A stretch of DNA of 64,000 bases from Marinihelvus sp963695135. Its GTDB lineage: Bacteria > Pseudomonadota > Gammaproteobacteria > Xanthomonadales > SZUA-36. Position 1 is the stretch's first letter. Every line of letters starts with the position of its first letter. Shown here piece after piece: positions 48,492-56,998 of this stretch. Where the stretch lies: positions 764,337 through 828,336 of the forward strand of contig CAVOGA010000003.1 in NCBI GenBank assembly GCA_963695135.1. The letters are read 5' to 3'. The position numbers and the translations under genes were made by a program. The notes below the pieces were generated by a model that saw only the letters and a program-made list of their open reading frames with translations, made no database searches and was not told where the DNA came from.

Positions 48492-49649
48492 ATGAGCAGT
48501 CAAACCACCATTGCACTGGTTGCCGGCGAAGCCTCCGGCGACCAGCTTGGCGGCAAACTCATCGAGGCGCTGCGCCGCGACTATCCGGCAGCGCGCTTCT
48601 GCGGCGTCGGCGGCGACCACATGCGCCGCGCCGGCTTTGAAACCTGGTGGGACCGGGATGAACTCTCGGTCATGGGCCTGTCGGAAATCATCCGCCACCT
48701 GCCCCGGCTCATCAAGTTTCGCCGCGCCCTGCGCGAGCGTCTGCTGGCCGAACAACCCGATGTCCTGATCGGCATCGATGCCCCGGACTTCAACCTGGGC
48801 CTGGAACTCCAGGTAAAGCGCGCCGGTATCCTGACGATTCACTACGTCAGCCCGACCGTGTGGGCATGGCGCTCGTGGCGCACCAAAAAAATTGCCCGGG
48901 CCACGGACCTGGTGCTGTGCCTGTTTCCCTTTGAACCGGCGTTTTATAAAACGCACGGGGTCAAGGCGCGCTATACCGGTCACCCGATGGCGGATGTGAT
49001 CCAGGGTGACCCGGACCGGCTATCCGCCCGGCAGGCGCTGGGTCTTGAAACTGACGGTCCGCTGATTGCGCTGCTCCCGGGCAGTCGCGGGTCCGAGGTG
49101 TCACGCCTGGCGCCTGCACTGCTTGAATCAGCCAGCCTGCTCGCCCGGGAACGACCCGCCGCCCGGTTTGTGGCGGCGCTGGCCGATGAACGGACCGCCA
49201 AGATGTTTCGCGAGGCGGCCGCAGCCTTTCCCGACCTGGACTGTGACATCGTGACCGGCCGCTCGCTGGACGTTATGGCGGCGGCCGACGTGGTGGTTTG
49301 CGCCTCCGGCACCGCGTCGCTGGAATGCATGCTCGTCAACCGTCCGATGGTGGTGGTCTACACGGTGTCGCCCACGACCTACTGGATGTTCAAAACCTTC
49401 AAGCTGTTGAAAAGCCGCTTCATCGCCCTGCCCAATATTCTTGCCGGCGAACCGTTGATTCCCGAGTTGAAGCAGGCGGAAGCCAACGGTGCAGCAATCG
49501 CTCGGGAGGTCGGCGCCTGGCTTGACGACCCGCAGCGCCGGGAGGCCCTGAAGGCACGCTTCACGGCGCTGCACGACGAACTGCGTTGTGATGCCGCGGC
49601 CAGCGCCGCCCGGGCCGTCAGGGATCTGCTCCAGGCTGGTCGTGAATAA
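48492..49649 (+). CDS. lpxB: Lipid-A-disaccharide synthase
   Basis: 385 residues, GT19. Condenses UDP-diacylglucosamine with lipid X. Start segment IALVAGEASGDQLGGKLI, later FCGVGGDHMRRAGFETWW, LIGIDAPDFNLGLE, YVSPTVWAWRSWRTKKIA, LLPGSRGSEVSRLAPALLE, VCASGTASLECMLVNRPMVV, YTVSPTTYWMFKTF. ATG 48492 is 45 bases after lpxA. The 3' end overlaps rnhB by eight bases. Confidence 0.96.
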   Translation: MSSQTTIALVAGEASGDQLGGKLIEALRRDYPAARFCGVGGDHMRRAGFETWWDRDELSVMGLSEIIRHLPRLIKFRRALRERLLAEQPDVLIGIDAPDFNLGLELQVKRAGILTIHYVSPTVWAWRSWRTKKIARATDLVLCLFPFEPAFYKTHGVKARYTGHPMADVIQGDPDRLSARQALGLETDGPLIALLPGSRGSEVSRLAPALLESASLLARERPAARFVAALADERTAKMFREAAAAFPDLDCDIVTGRSLDVMAAADVVVCASGTASLECMLVNRPMVVVYTVSPTTYWMFKTFKLLKSRFIALPNILAGEPLIPELKQAEANGAAIAREVGAWLDDPQRREALKARFTALHDELRCDAAASAARAVRDLLQAGRE

Positions 49650-50250
49650 GCCCTGTCGCGGATCTGGTGCAACCCTGACGGCGGGTGTCGACGAAGCCGG
49701 ACGGGGGCCGCTGGCCGGACCGGTGGTGGTCGCGGCCCTGATCCTGCCGGCAGAACATGAACTGCCGGGACTGAATGACTCCAAGAAACTGTCTGCCGGG
49801 CAACGCGAGGCGCTGTATGAACCCATCCTGGCGGCGAGCCTGGCATGGCACATCGAGGTCGTCGGCCTGGAAGAAATAGAGCGTTTCAATATTCTCGGCG
49901 CAACCCTGCGCGGCATGCAGCGTTGTATTGAGGCACTGGATCCGCAGCCCGCACTGGCCCTTATTGACGGGAACCGTTTGCCGGCTTCGCTACCCTGCCC
50001 GGCCCGGGGGCTGGTGGGTGGCGACGGGCTGGAGCCCTGCATTTCCGGCGCATCAATATTGGCGAAGGTGTATCGGGACCGCCTGATGGCGGAGCTTCAC
50101 GACCGCTATCCGGACTACGGTTTCGACCGGCACAAGGGTTACCCGACCGCCCTGCACCTTGAGCGACTGGCGCAGCTCGGCCCCTGCGCCGAGCACCGGC
50201 GTAGTTTCGGGCCGGTCAGAAAAATCCTGGAACTATGGGAGAACGACTAG
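49642..50250 (+). CDS. rnhB: Ribonuclease HII
   Basis: 202 residues. Removes ribonucleotides and RNA primers in DNA. TAGVDEAGRGPLAGPVVVAA carries the first two acidic metal ligands (DE); NDSKKLSAGQREALYEPI; LIDGNRLPAS; GGDGLEPCISGASILAKVYRD; RYPDYGFDRHKGYPTALH. GTG 49642 gives the natural N-terminus VNKPCRGSG just before the conserved strand. It overlaps lpxB, so it is translationally coupled. Converges with the next gene at 3 bases. Confidence 0.94.
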   Translation: MNKPCRGSGATLTAGVDEAGRGPLAGPVVVAALILPAEHELPGLNDSKKLSAGQREALYEPILAASLAWHIEVVGLEEIERFNILGATLRGMQRCIEALDPQPALALIDGNRLPASLPCPARGLVGGDGLEPCISGASILAKVYRDRLMAELHDRYPDYGFDRHKGYPTALHLERLAQLGPCAEHRRSFGPVRKILELWEND

Positions 50251-50253
50251 CGT

Positions 50254-50736
50254 TTACTGGCTTTCCGCCGCAGCAACGAATTCTTCGATCTGCGCGCCGG
50301 TAACGGGCCCGACAAAGGTCTTCACCAGGATGCCGTCCGGGTCCAGGAGATACGTGGTCGGTAATGCCCGTGGTGTGCCAAACGCAGCCGGCGGGTTGTA
50401 GACATCAACCAGGCCGTTGGGATAACTCGGCTGCAACTCCTCCAGAAACAGGACAAATTCGGCCGGTTCGGTATCCTCGTAGGCGATGCCGAGCACGCTG
50501 ATGTTGCCGGCACGTTCATGCAGCTCGCTCAGATCCGGTATTTCCTTGCGGCAGGGGGCGCACCAGGTGGCCCAGTAATTCACCACCACCCATTGACCGC
50601 GGAGATCCGCCATGGCCAGGTTGCTGCCATCAAGCAGCTCAAGTTCAAAGTTGACGGGCTCATCAATGTCCTGAGCTACCGCGATCGTTGTCGCCAACAG
50701 CAGCAACGCTGCCAGCCTGGTGAACAGTATTCTCAT
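50254..50736 (-). CDS. TlpA-like periplasmic thioredoxin
   Basis: 160 residues. Signal peptide LFTRLAALLLLATTIAVAQ, then a thioredoxin fold: LRGQWVVVNYWATWCAPCRK (active site WCAPC) and the cis-Pro segment RALPTTYLLDPDGI. TlpA/ResA-type proteins reduce periplasmic thiols or feed cytochrome c maturation. No such partner is adjacent. Its ATG overlaps the YihY-family gene stop (ATGA), so the two are cotranscribed. Confidence 0.88.
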   Translation of the reverse strand: MRILFTRLAALLLLATTIAVAQDIDEPVNFELELLDGSNLAMADLRGQWVVVNYWATWCAPCRKEIPDLSELHERAGNISVLGIAYEDTEPAEFVLFLEELQPSYPNGLVDVYNPPAAFGTPRALPTTYLLDPDGILVKTFVGPVTGAQIEEFVAAAESQ

Positions 50737-52001
50737 CGGTTCGGTTCCTTTTCGTGGCCAAGCTCCGCCAGCGTGTACAGCGAGGCAAGGCTGGATTCCA
50801 ATTTCAGTTCACGAGCGTTCAGCAATCCCAGGAAAGGCTTGTCCCATGGACTGGCGCTGGGTACATCCAGTGATTTGCCTATCGGCAGATGGTAATCGCC
50901 GGCGGCGTAAAGGTCCCGAAGACTGTAGTTCGACAGATCACGTACCAGGAGCCAGGACCCATCGTTGTCCTGCGTGATCAATTTGTCCTGCACAAGCTTA
51001 TTCAGAATTTCCTGAAGCTGGGATGAAGGAATACCGGGCTCCCGTTCCAGCAGGGTTTCCAGCTCAACCGTTTCCCCTTTCAATTGGGCCTCGTAGAGGT
51101 GACCGAGCAGACGAAACACCAGCAGGAACTGCCAGGCCCTGGGCCACTCCCAGTCCGCGCCCCGATCGGAAAATGTGGTCAGGGCTGCGGCCAGGCTGGC
51201 GCCCAACAGGATGACGATCCACACAATGTACAGCCAGAACAGGAAAATGGGGACAGTTGCGAGGGCGCCGTAAATGACGCTGTAGCTGGCCCGGCTGACA
51301 TAGGCCACGAATCCGAACTTGGCCAGGGAGAACAGCACGGTAGATACAAAGGCGCCAAGCGCCGCATAGCTGACCGGCACCTTGCAGTTGGGCACCAGCA
51401 GAAACATGAGCCCGAAAGCCAGCCAGGTCAGTAGAAACACGCCGATATCCCGGCCCGAGCTGGTGTCAATAATCCCGCCGCCCAGCGCATCGAACAGGGG
51501 CTGGGCGCTCAAGGCGGTCGCACCACCCAGCGCCATCGGGCCAAGCGTCAGGACGGCCCAGTACATGGTGACCTTTTGCACCAGGGGGCGCGGTTTGGGT
51601 ACCCGCCAGATCAGGTTCAGGGACTTTTCAATACGCATCATCAGCATGAGCGCGGTGACAATCAGCACCAGGGTGCCGGTCAGGGTCAGCTTGTCGACAC
51701 CGCTGAGGAACTGGTCAAAGTTGCTGGCCAGCTGGCTGCTGGCCTCGGGAACCAGGTTTTCAAACACCATCTTTTTGAGCTGTGCGGACCAGCTGTCGAA
51801 CACGGGAAAGGCAGAGGCGATACCAAACACAACCGCGAGCAAGGGGACCAGGGACAGGAGGCTGGTGTAACTCAGCGAAGCAGCCTCGGAGAAACAGCGG
51901 TCTTCCTTGAAATGCGTCCAGGCATGCATCGCGAGCCGGCGCGCCCGGGCCGGGTCGGTGAGCACACCGCGCAACTTCGTTTGGTGGGTGGATTTTGCCA
52001 T
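50733..52001 (-). CDS. YihY/BrkB-family inner-membrane protein
   Basis: 422 residues. About six hydrophobic segments in the first 290 residues; typical family sequence EAASLSYTSLLSLVPLLAVV, LMLMMRIEKSLNLIWRVP, and FVAYVSRASYSVIYGALATV, then FLFWLYIVWIVILLGASLAA. A C-terminal cytoplasmic winged-helix-like part follows (LLEREPGIPSSQLQEILNKL). Historically called RNase BN or BrkB; the actual function is unknown. Upstream of the TlpA-like gene on the same strand. Confidence 0.88.
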   Translation of the reverse strand: MAKSTHQTKLRGVLTDPARARRLAMHAWTHFKEDRCFSEAASLSYTSLLSLVPLLAVVFGIASAFPVFDSWSAQLKKMVFENLVPEASSQLASNFDQFLSGVDKLTLTGTLVLIVTALMLMMRIEKSLNLIWRVPKPRPLVQKVTMYWAVLTLGPMALGGATALSAQPLFDALGGGIIDTSSGRDIGVFLLTWLAFGLMFLLVPNCKVPVSYAALGAFVSTVLFSLAKFGFVAYVSRASYSVIYGALATVPIFLFWLYIVWIVILLGASLAAALTTFSDRGADWEWPRAWQFLLVFRLLGHLYEAQLKGETVELETLLEREPGIPSSQLQEILNKLVQDKLITQDNDGSWLLVRDLSNYSLRDLYAAGDYHLPIGKSLDVPSASPWDKPFLGLLNARELKLESSLASLYTLAELGHEKEPNR

Positions 52002-52096
52002 GCCTGCCCTTGTCAGCCTTGCGCCACAGTGTAACCGACCCCATCCCTCAGGAAACGAGCCGAGATGCCCGTCGCCGCCACCGAAAGGAGATCACT

Positions 52097-52444
52097 GTGT
52101 CCGTCAGGATTCTGCACAACCCCCGCTGTTCCAAATCCCGCGCCACCCTCGCCCTGCTTACGGACCGGGGTATTGACCCGGAAATTGTCGCCTACCTGGA
52201 GCAACCGCCTTCCGCAGCGGAGCTGAAACAGATCCTGGCGCTGCTGGGCCGCAGTCCGCGGGAGCTGATGCGCAAGGGCGAGGCGGAATACCGGGACCTG
52301 GGACTGGCGGACGAGACGCTCAGTGATGCGGCGCTCATCGAGGCCATGGCGGCCCATCCGAAACTGATCGAAAGGCCGATTGTCCTGGCCAACGGCAAGG
52401 CGGCCGTCGGACGCCCGCCGGAAGCCGTGCTGGAGATACTCTGA
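52097..52444 (+). CDS. arsC: ArsC/YffB-family glutaredoxin-type arsenate reductase
   Basis: 115 residues, normal for the family. RILHNPRCSKSRATLALL has the active Cys; ELMRKGEAEY, LIERPIVLANGKAAVGRPPE give the Arg residues used in classical ArsC. GTG 52097 with AAGGAG eight bases upstream fixes the start; the frame extends upstream without a better one. No arsenite pump is nearby, and a stress-type oxidoreductase role is possible. Two bases separate it from the flavodoxin-like gene. Confidence 0.88.
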   Translation: MSVRILHNPRCSKSRATLALLTDRGIDPEIVAYLEQPPSAAELKQILALLGRSPRELMRKGEAEYRDLGLADETLSDAALIEAMAAHPKLIERPIVLANGKAAVGRPPEAVLEIL

Positions 52445-52445
52445 G

Positions 52446-53039
52446 GTGGAAATCCTGGTGCTCTACTACAGCCGCGAGGGAAATACGCAGGACATGGCCC
52501 GCCACGTGGTGCAGGGCGTGGAAAGCGTGGACGGCGTCACGGCCCGCCTGCGGACGGTGCCGCCGGTCCACGATGGCCGCAAGACAGTGCAGGCGGACCT
52601 GCCCGAAAGCGGGCCGGCCTGGGTTGAAGCCGCAGACCTGGCGGAATGCGGCGGCCTGGTGCTCGGCAGCCCCACCCGCTTCGGCAACATGGCGGCCGCC
52701 CTGAAATACTTCTTCGACGGCACCGGGGCCGAGTGGTTCTCCGGCACGCTGACGGGGAAACCCGCCGGCGTCTTCACCAGCTCCAGCAGCCCGCATGGCG
52801 GCCAGGAAAGCACCTTGCTGAGCATGATGATTCCCCTGTTGCACCACGGCATGCTGATCGTCGGCCTGCCCTACTCGGAACCGGGGCTCACCCGGACCAG
52901 GGGCGGCGGCAGCCCCTATGGCGCAGGCCATGTGTCGGGCAAGGACGGTGATCGCAAGCTGGATGAAGACGAGAAGGCGCTGTGCCGGGCCCTGGGCCGC
53001 CGCGTCGCGGAAACGGCGTTGCGGCAGGGTTCACGATGA
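52446..53039 (+). CDS. wrbA: WrbA-like NAD(P)H:quinone oxidoreductase
   Basis: 197 residues, flavodoxin fold. LVLYYSREGNTQDMARHVVQ (FMN phosphate loop), LVLGSPTRFGNMAAALKYF, and TSSSSPHGGQESTLLSMMIP, LLHHGMLIVGLPYSEPG. Two-electron quinone reduction avoiding semiquinone. GTG 52446 is the start; the stop overlaps the next ATG (ATGA), so arsC-wrbA-DUF2069 form an operon. Confidence 0.9.
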   Translation: MEILVLYYSREGNTQDMARHVVQGVESVDGVTARLRTVPPVHDGRKTVQADLPESGPAWVEAADLAECGGLVLGSPTRFGNMAAALKYFFDGTGAEWFSGTLTGKPAGVFTSSSSPHGGQESTLLSMMIPLLHHGMLIVGLPYSEPGLTRTRGGGSPYGAGHVSGKDGDRKLDEDEKALCRALGRRVAETALRQGSR

Positions 53040-53404
53040 ACGACGCCGACGCCGCAAAGTCATTGATGTCCGAAGCAGCGGGACGCCAGCTGGGACGTGC
53101 AGCCTGGATCGCCCTGCTGCTGTGGCAATTCACCTGGCTGGCCCTGGTGCCGGAACCCCATGGCAAGCACAACCTGGTGCTGGCCACCCTGCTCGCCATA
53201 CCCATGCTCCTGCCCCTGCCCGGCATCCTCAGGCTGCAAGCCCGGGGCCTGATCTGGGGCGGTTACATGGCCCTGTTCCTGGCCATGTTCGGTTTCATGG
53301 AACTGTGGGCCGACCCCCCGGAACGCCCGGCAGCGGGCTTACAGCTCCTGCTCTGCGGCCTGTTCCTCACCGGCCTCGTCTTCGGGACCCGGAAGCGGCG
53401 CTGA
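53036..53404 (+). CDS. DUF2069-type small membrane protein
   Basis: 122 residues with four hydrophobic segments: AAWIALLLWQFTWLALVPEP, LVLATLLAIPMLLPLPGIL, YMALFLAMFGFMELWADP, LQLLLCGLFLTGLVFG. The WLALVPEPHGKHNL and ARGLIWGGYMALF segments match DUF2069 proteins, which usually follow wrbA in gammaproteobacteria. Its last 66 bases overlap the convergent large gene. Confidence 0.82.
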   Translation: MNDADAAKSLMSEAAGRQLGRAAWIALLLWQFTWLALVPEPHGKHNLVLATLLAIPMLLPLPGILRLQARGLIWGGYMALFLAMFGFMELWADPPERPAAGLQLLLCGLFLTGLVFGTRKRR

Positions 53405-56401
53405 ACGGGGCGCGGCCGGCTCCAGCGGCGACAGGAAGAACTGTTCATTGATCGCTTTGAGTCGCAGCAGGCCGTGGGCCACGCTGTCCGACACCGTACC
53501 CTGGCGCCGCACCGCCTCGGGCACCGACCGCCACTGTTGACGGAAGGCCTCCGTACCCTGGTAGGCGCTGGCCAGCAGTTCGTCAATGGGAATCTCCTGC
53601 TGGCGGGCGCGGGCTACCAGGCGCCGGTCCAGCAGCCCCTGCTGGCCGGTAATGGCCGCGCGCAGCGCGTCGGAATGGATCAGCGTGGGCGGATAAAACA
53701 GCATCATCTGCGTGCGCAGCAGCAGCTTGAACGTGGTCAGGTCCTCCAGCTCGGCCGACAGGTTGGCGCCGGCGCCGGAACCGGTCAGCACACCGTAGAG
53801 CGTCGCCCGTTCCTGGCGGTACAGTGCCTCCAGCCGCTGGTTCAGCGCTGCGCTGATGTCCGGGGGCGGCGGCAGCTCGAGGCGCTCCACGCCCAGCCCG
53901 GTGACAAAACGATCGCGCCATTCCTCACCCTTGGCCCAGTTGCTCTCCAGCAACCGGGACGGCAGTGTCCTGGCCGCGGACAGGTAGGTGAGCCGGTCCG
54001 GCACGATATGCAGCCGGCCCTCGGGCAAACCGGTCACGATACGGGTTCCAACCCACTGTGCCGGACAGGCGGCATCCAGGATCTCGTCAGACGCCGCTGA
54101 GAACAGGTACAGGGACTCTTCCGGCGCGTCGAAGCGGAACGCAAACAGGTCCTCATCCCGGTCCTCGAAACGAAACCGTCCGCGCAGCTCGAACGTCAGG
54201 TGGCCAAAATAGTTCGCCACGTTCTCATCACCGGGCCTTACCGGTTCAAGCCGCCGGTCCACCCAGCCCACGTTGTCGTAACAGATCTCCAGTGCGCCCA
54301 GGCCCGCCTGGTCCGCGAGCAGGAACTGATCTTCGAACAGGCCGGTCAGGGCGCGCGTGGAACTCAGCTGCCCGGTCATTTCACACACGCGCGCCGGATC
54401 GCAGGGTCCGATCGCCAACTCGGCGGGCCGGTATGCGGTCGTCTGGTCTGCATTGCCCTCCAGGCGCAGGTCGGCGCCCGGCTTCAAGATCTCGGCGCGG
54501 TAAGCCTCGCGCGCACTCTCCAGGCCGCGACCCATTTCCCGCAATTCGGCCTGGTAGTCTGCCGCAATGCGCTCAATCGGATCGTTCACTGAGGCCCCGG
54601 CGCCCGCCAGGCAGTCCACCTGTTCCGTGATCACGGTCACCAGCTCATCGCCGATCTCGCGCATGCGTGCGAGGCGCGCCTCGTTTTCCGGTGTCTGGAA
54701 GTACACCGGCGCCTGCTCGGCAAACCAGGCCATGAAGGTTGCCAGGTACGCCCACTCCAGCGGGTTGGGCAGCGCCAGCTCCGGCAGGAGGCAGCCGGTG
54801 TCGTAGCGGTCGTTAAGGTATCCAATGCCGTAGTTGATGCGCTGACCCGCGGTCAGCCCCAGCTCGCGACGCAGTTGGGAAGGTCCGAAGGGACCATCCA
54901 TGCTGCCGGCAAGCTGCGCCTCGCGCGCCTCCACGTCGGCCATCTCCAGCAGGGTCGCCTGGCAGTCATCAAACAGGTCGCGGGTCATCGCCGGGCTGCC
55001 ATCGTCCTCCAGCTGACCGGCCTTGCCGGTGCAGGCGTCAACCCCGCCAGCGACCGGATCGCGAATCGGCTGGTCAAAGTAATACCCCAGGTCCGGGACC
55101 AACAGCGACAGCTTGGCCACCGCATCGCCCAGTTGCAGGCGCAGACCGGCACGCTGCCCGGCGCTCGTGCCCCGCGCCAGCGCCTGCACCACGTCGTAGG
55201 CCGTGGCCACGGTGGAGTTCAACTCCGGGTCCACCAGGGCCAGTTGCCGCGCATAGCTGGCGGAAATGATCGGAAGCAAGCCGGCCAGCCAGCCGGCGAA
55301 GGCCGGCATGCGTTCCGGGTACCAGGCCGCCTGCTCCTCGAGCTGGGCGGTCACCGCCAGCAGGCCTTCGACGAACTGGAAATACTGCTGACCCTGCAGG
55401 CCTTCGACGAGGCCCGCCAGGTGCAGCAGCATGGCTGCCTCCGCCCGCCCGGCCATGTCCAGTTCCGGCATGGCATCGAGCAGTGTGAGTCGCAAACGCC
55501 TGAGCCGGTCGTCATCCGGCGGACCGACACCGGTGGTCAGCGCCAGCATCACCGATAGTGATTCCATGGATTGGGCCAGCAGTTGCTCACCCGCGGTCCG
55601 GCCCTCGCTGTCGACCGCATTCCAATCGGTCACGCCGCCGGCGGGCGCCCCTGAATCCGCAACCGGGGCCGGCCAGTCAAACAGCACACTGCCCTGCTCC
55701 ATCAGCGCGACAGACAGCCAGGGATCCTCGTCCAGCCGCCGCATCAGCCCCTGCCAGACCAGGGGCGCATCCACCTCCAGGCTCCACAGCAATTCCGGCA
55801 GCGCGGCAGCCGCCAGGGACGGGTTGTCGCGGTCCAGCGCCTGGCCGGCCAGGACATCACGGCCCGGACCAAGCGGTGAGGCCAGCGCGCTATTGGCAAG
55901 ACCAATGCGGTCCAGCTGCACCTGGACCTGCCAGGCCGCGGGGTCCAGCGCCGGGCTGCGGGGCGTAACAGCGCCGTAGCGGGTTTCCAGCGCCTGTAGC
56001 CATTCACGGTTGCTGAGCAGCTCCCGGGCGCGCAGCTGGGCATCCTGCGGCGTCGTGACCGGGGGACGCTGGGGCAGCGCCATCAGGGCGGCCAGCGTCA
56101 GCAGGGTGTCATGGCGGGAAACGTTTTCCGCCAGGGCGATGTTCAAGCGGTCAATGCCCGGCCAGCCTGGCGGTTCCGGGGGAGGCGGCGGTGGCAAGGC
56201 TTCGAGCTCGGGTACGGTGGCCTCGGAAACCGGGGTTTGCCCCTCCTGCGGAGATGACAATGGTTCCTCCCCGGCGGGCCCGGACAAATCCTGGCCCCAC
56301 GCCAGGACCGGCACCAGCAGTGCGAGCAGCGACAGGGGGCGGAGCAAAGCCCGCCATCGTGCAAAATTTGGGGAAATCATGTTGTACAGCACGCGTCGCA
56401 T
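53339..56401 (-). CDS. Large secreted protein of unknown function
   Basis: Up to 1020 residues; I do not recognise it. A signal peptide (LSLLALLVPVLAWGQ) is followed by a Pro/Glu-rich stretch. A mostly helical, Leu/Ala-rich body (residues about 70-650) follows, with LLLHLAGLVEGLQGQQYFQF and similar repeats-like helices. A mixed region (about 650-830) is punctuated by cysteines (IGPCDPARVCEMTG; ILDAACPAQW). The last 150 residues are charged. It looks periplasmic. ATG 56401 or 56380 may be the start. Overlaps the DUF2069 gene tail to tail by 66 bases. Confidence 0.7.
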   Translation of the reverse strand: MRRVLYNMISPNFARWRALLRPLSLLALLVPVLAWGQDLSGPAGEEPLSSPQEGQTPVSEATVPELEALPPPPPPEPPGWPGIDRLNIALAENVSRHDTLLTLAALMALPQRPPVTTPQDAQLRARELLSNREWLQALETRYGAVTPRSPALDPAAWQVQVQLDRIGLANSALASPLGPGRDVLAGQALDRDNPSLAAAALPELLWSLEVDAPLVWQGLMRRLDEDPWLSVALMEQGSVLFDWPAPVADSGAPAGGVTDWNAVDSEGRTAGEQLLAQSMESLSVMLALTTGVGPPDDDRLRRLRLTLLDAMPELDMAGRAEAAMLLHLAGLVEGLQGQQYFQFVEGLLAVTAQLEEQAAWYPERMPAFAGWLAGLLPIISASYARQLALVDPELNSTVATAYDVVQALARGTSAGQRAGLRLQLGDAVAKLSLLVPDLGYYFDQPIRDPVAGGVDACTGKAGQLEDDGSPAMTRDLFDDCQATLLEMADVEAREAQLAGSMDGPFGPSQLRRELGLTAGQRINYGIGYLNDRYDTGCLLPELALPNPLEWAYLATFMAWFAEQAPVYFQTPENEARLARMREIGDELVTVITEQVDCLAGAGASVNDPIERIAADYQAELREMGRGLESAREAYRAEILKPGADLRLEGNADQTTAYRPAELAIGPCDPARVCEMTGQLSSTRALTGLFEDQFLLADQAGLGALEICYDNVGWVDRRLEPVRPGDENVANYFGHLTFELRGRFRFEDRDEDLFAFRFDAPEESLYLFSAASDEILDAACPAQWVGTRIVTGLPEGRLHIVPDRLTYLSAARTLPSRLLESNWAKGEEWRDRFVTGLGVERLELPPPPDISAALNQRLEALYRQERATLYGVLTGSGAGANLSAELEDLTTFKLLLRTQMMLFYPPTLIHSDALRAAITGQQGLLDRRLVARARQQEIPIDELLASAYQGTEAFRQQWRSVPEAVRRQGTVSDSVAHGLLRLKAINEQFFLSPLEPAAPRSAPLPGPEDEAGEEQAAEQEL

Positions 56402-56482
56402 CCGGGCGGAAACCCTCGGCTATACTACCGGACGCCTGCGCTGCGGCAAACTTGCATCACGACTGACGGAACCGACCAGACC

Positions 56483-56971
56483 ATGCTGAATCACCTGCTC
56501 ATCATCGCCACCGGCGGTACGATCGACAAAATCTACTTTGACGACAAAAGCGATTACCAGGTCGGTGAACCGCAGATCGCCGGCACGCTGCACCACATGA
56601 ACGTGGCGTTTGATTACGAGGTGCTGGCGCTGATGCGCAAGGACAGCCTGCACATGAACGACGCTGACCGCCGCGCCATCCGCGCCGCAGTGGAGGCCAG
56701 TGATGCCCGGCATATCCTGATCACCCACGGCACGGACAGCATGGTGGAAACCGCGCTGGCGCTGGAGGGGCTGGAAGACCGGCGCATCGTGCTGACCGGC
56801 GCACTGCACCCGGCCCGCTTCCGGGATTCGGACGCGGTGTTCAACATCGGCTGTGCCCTGGGGGCCGTGCAATGCATGGCGCCCGGCGTACGGATCGTGA
56901 TGAATGGCGCGGTGTGGGATCCGCACCGCGTGAAGAAAAACGTGGACAAGAACCGCTTTGAACCCGCCTGA
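56483..56971 (+). CDS. Single-domain asparaginase-like protein
   Basis: 162 residues, matching only the N-terminal domain of type I/II L-asparaginase (usually about 330). Both catalytic Thr motifs are present: IIATGGTIDKIYFDD and ILITHGTDSMVETALALEGL; IVLTGALHPARFRDSDA follows. The C-terminal domain that completes the active site is missing, and no frameshifted remainder is seen. A standalone asparaginase-domain family of this length is known. Substrate unknown. Confidence 0.82.
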   Translation: MLNHLLIIATGGTIDKIYFDDKSDYQVGEPQIAGTLHHMNVAFDYEVLALMRKDSLHMNDADRRAIRAAVEASDARHILITHGTDSMVETALALEGLEDRRIVLTGALHPARFRDSDAVFNIGCALGAVQCMAPGVRIVMNGAVWDPHRVKKNVDKNRFEPA

Positions 56972-56998
56972 CCGGCAACGGTAAGCGCCGGCCCAGCT

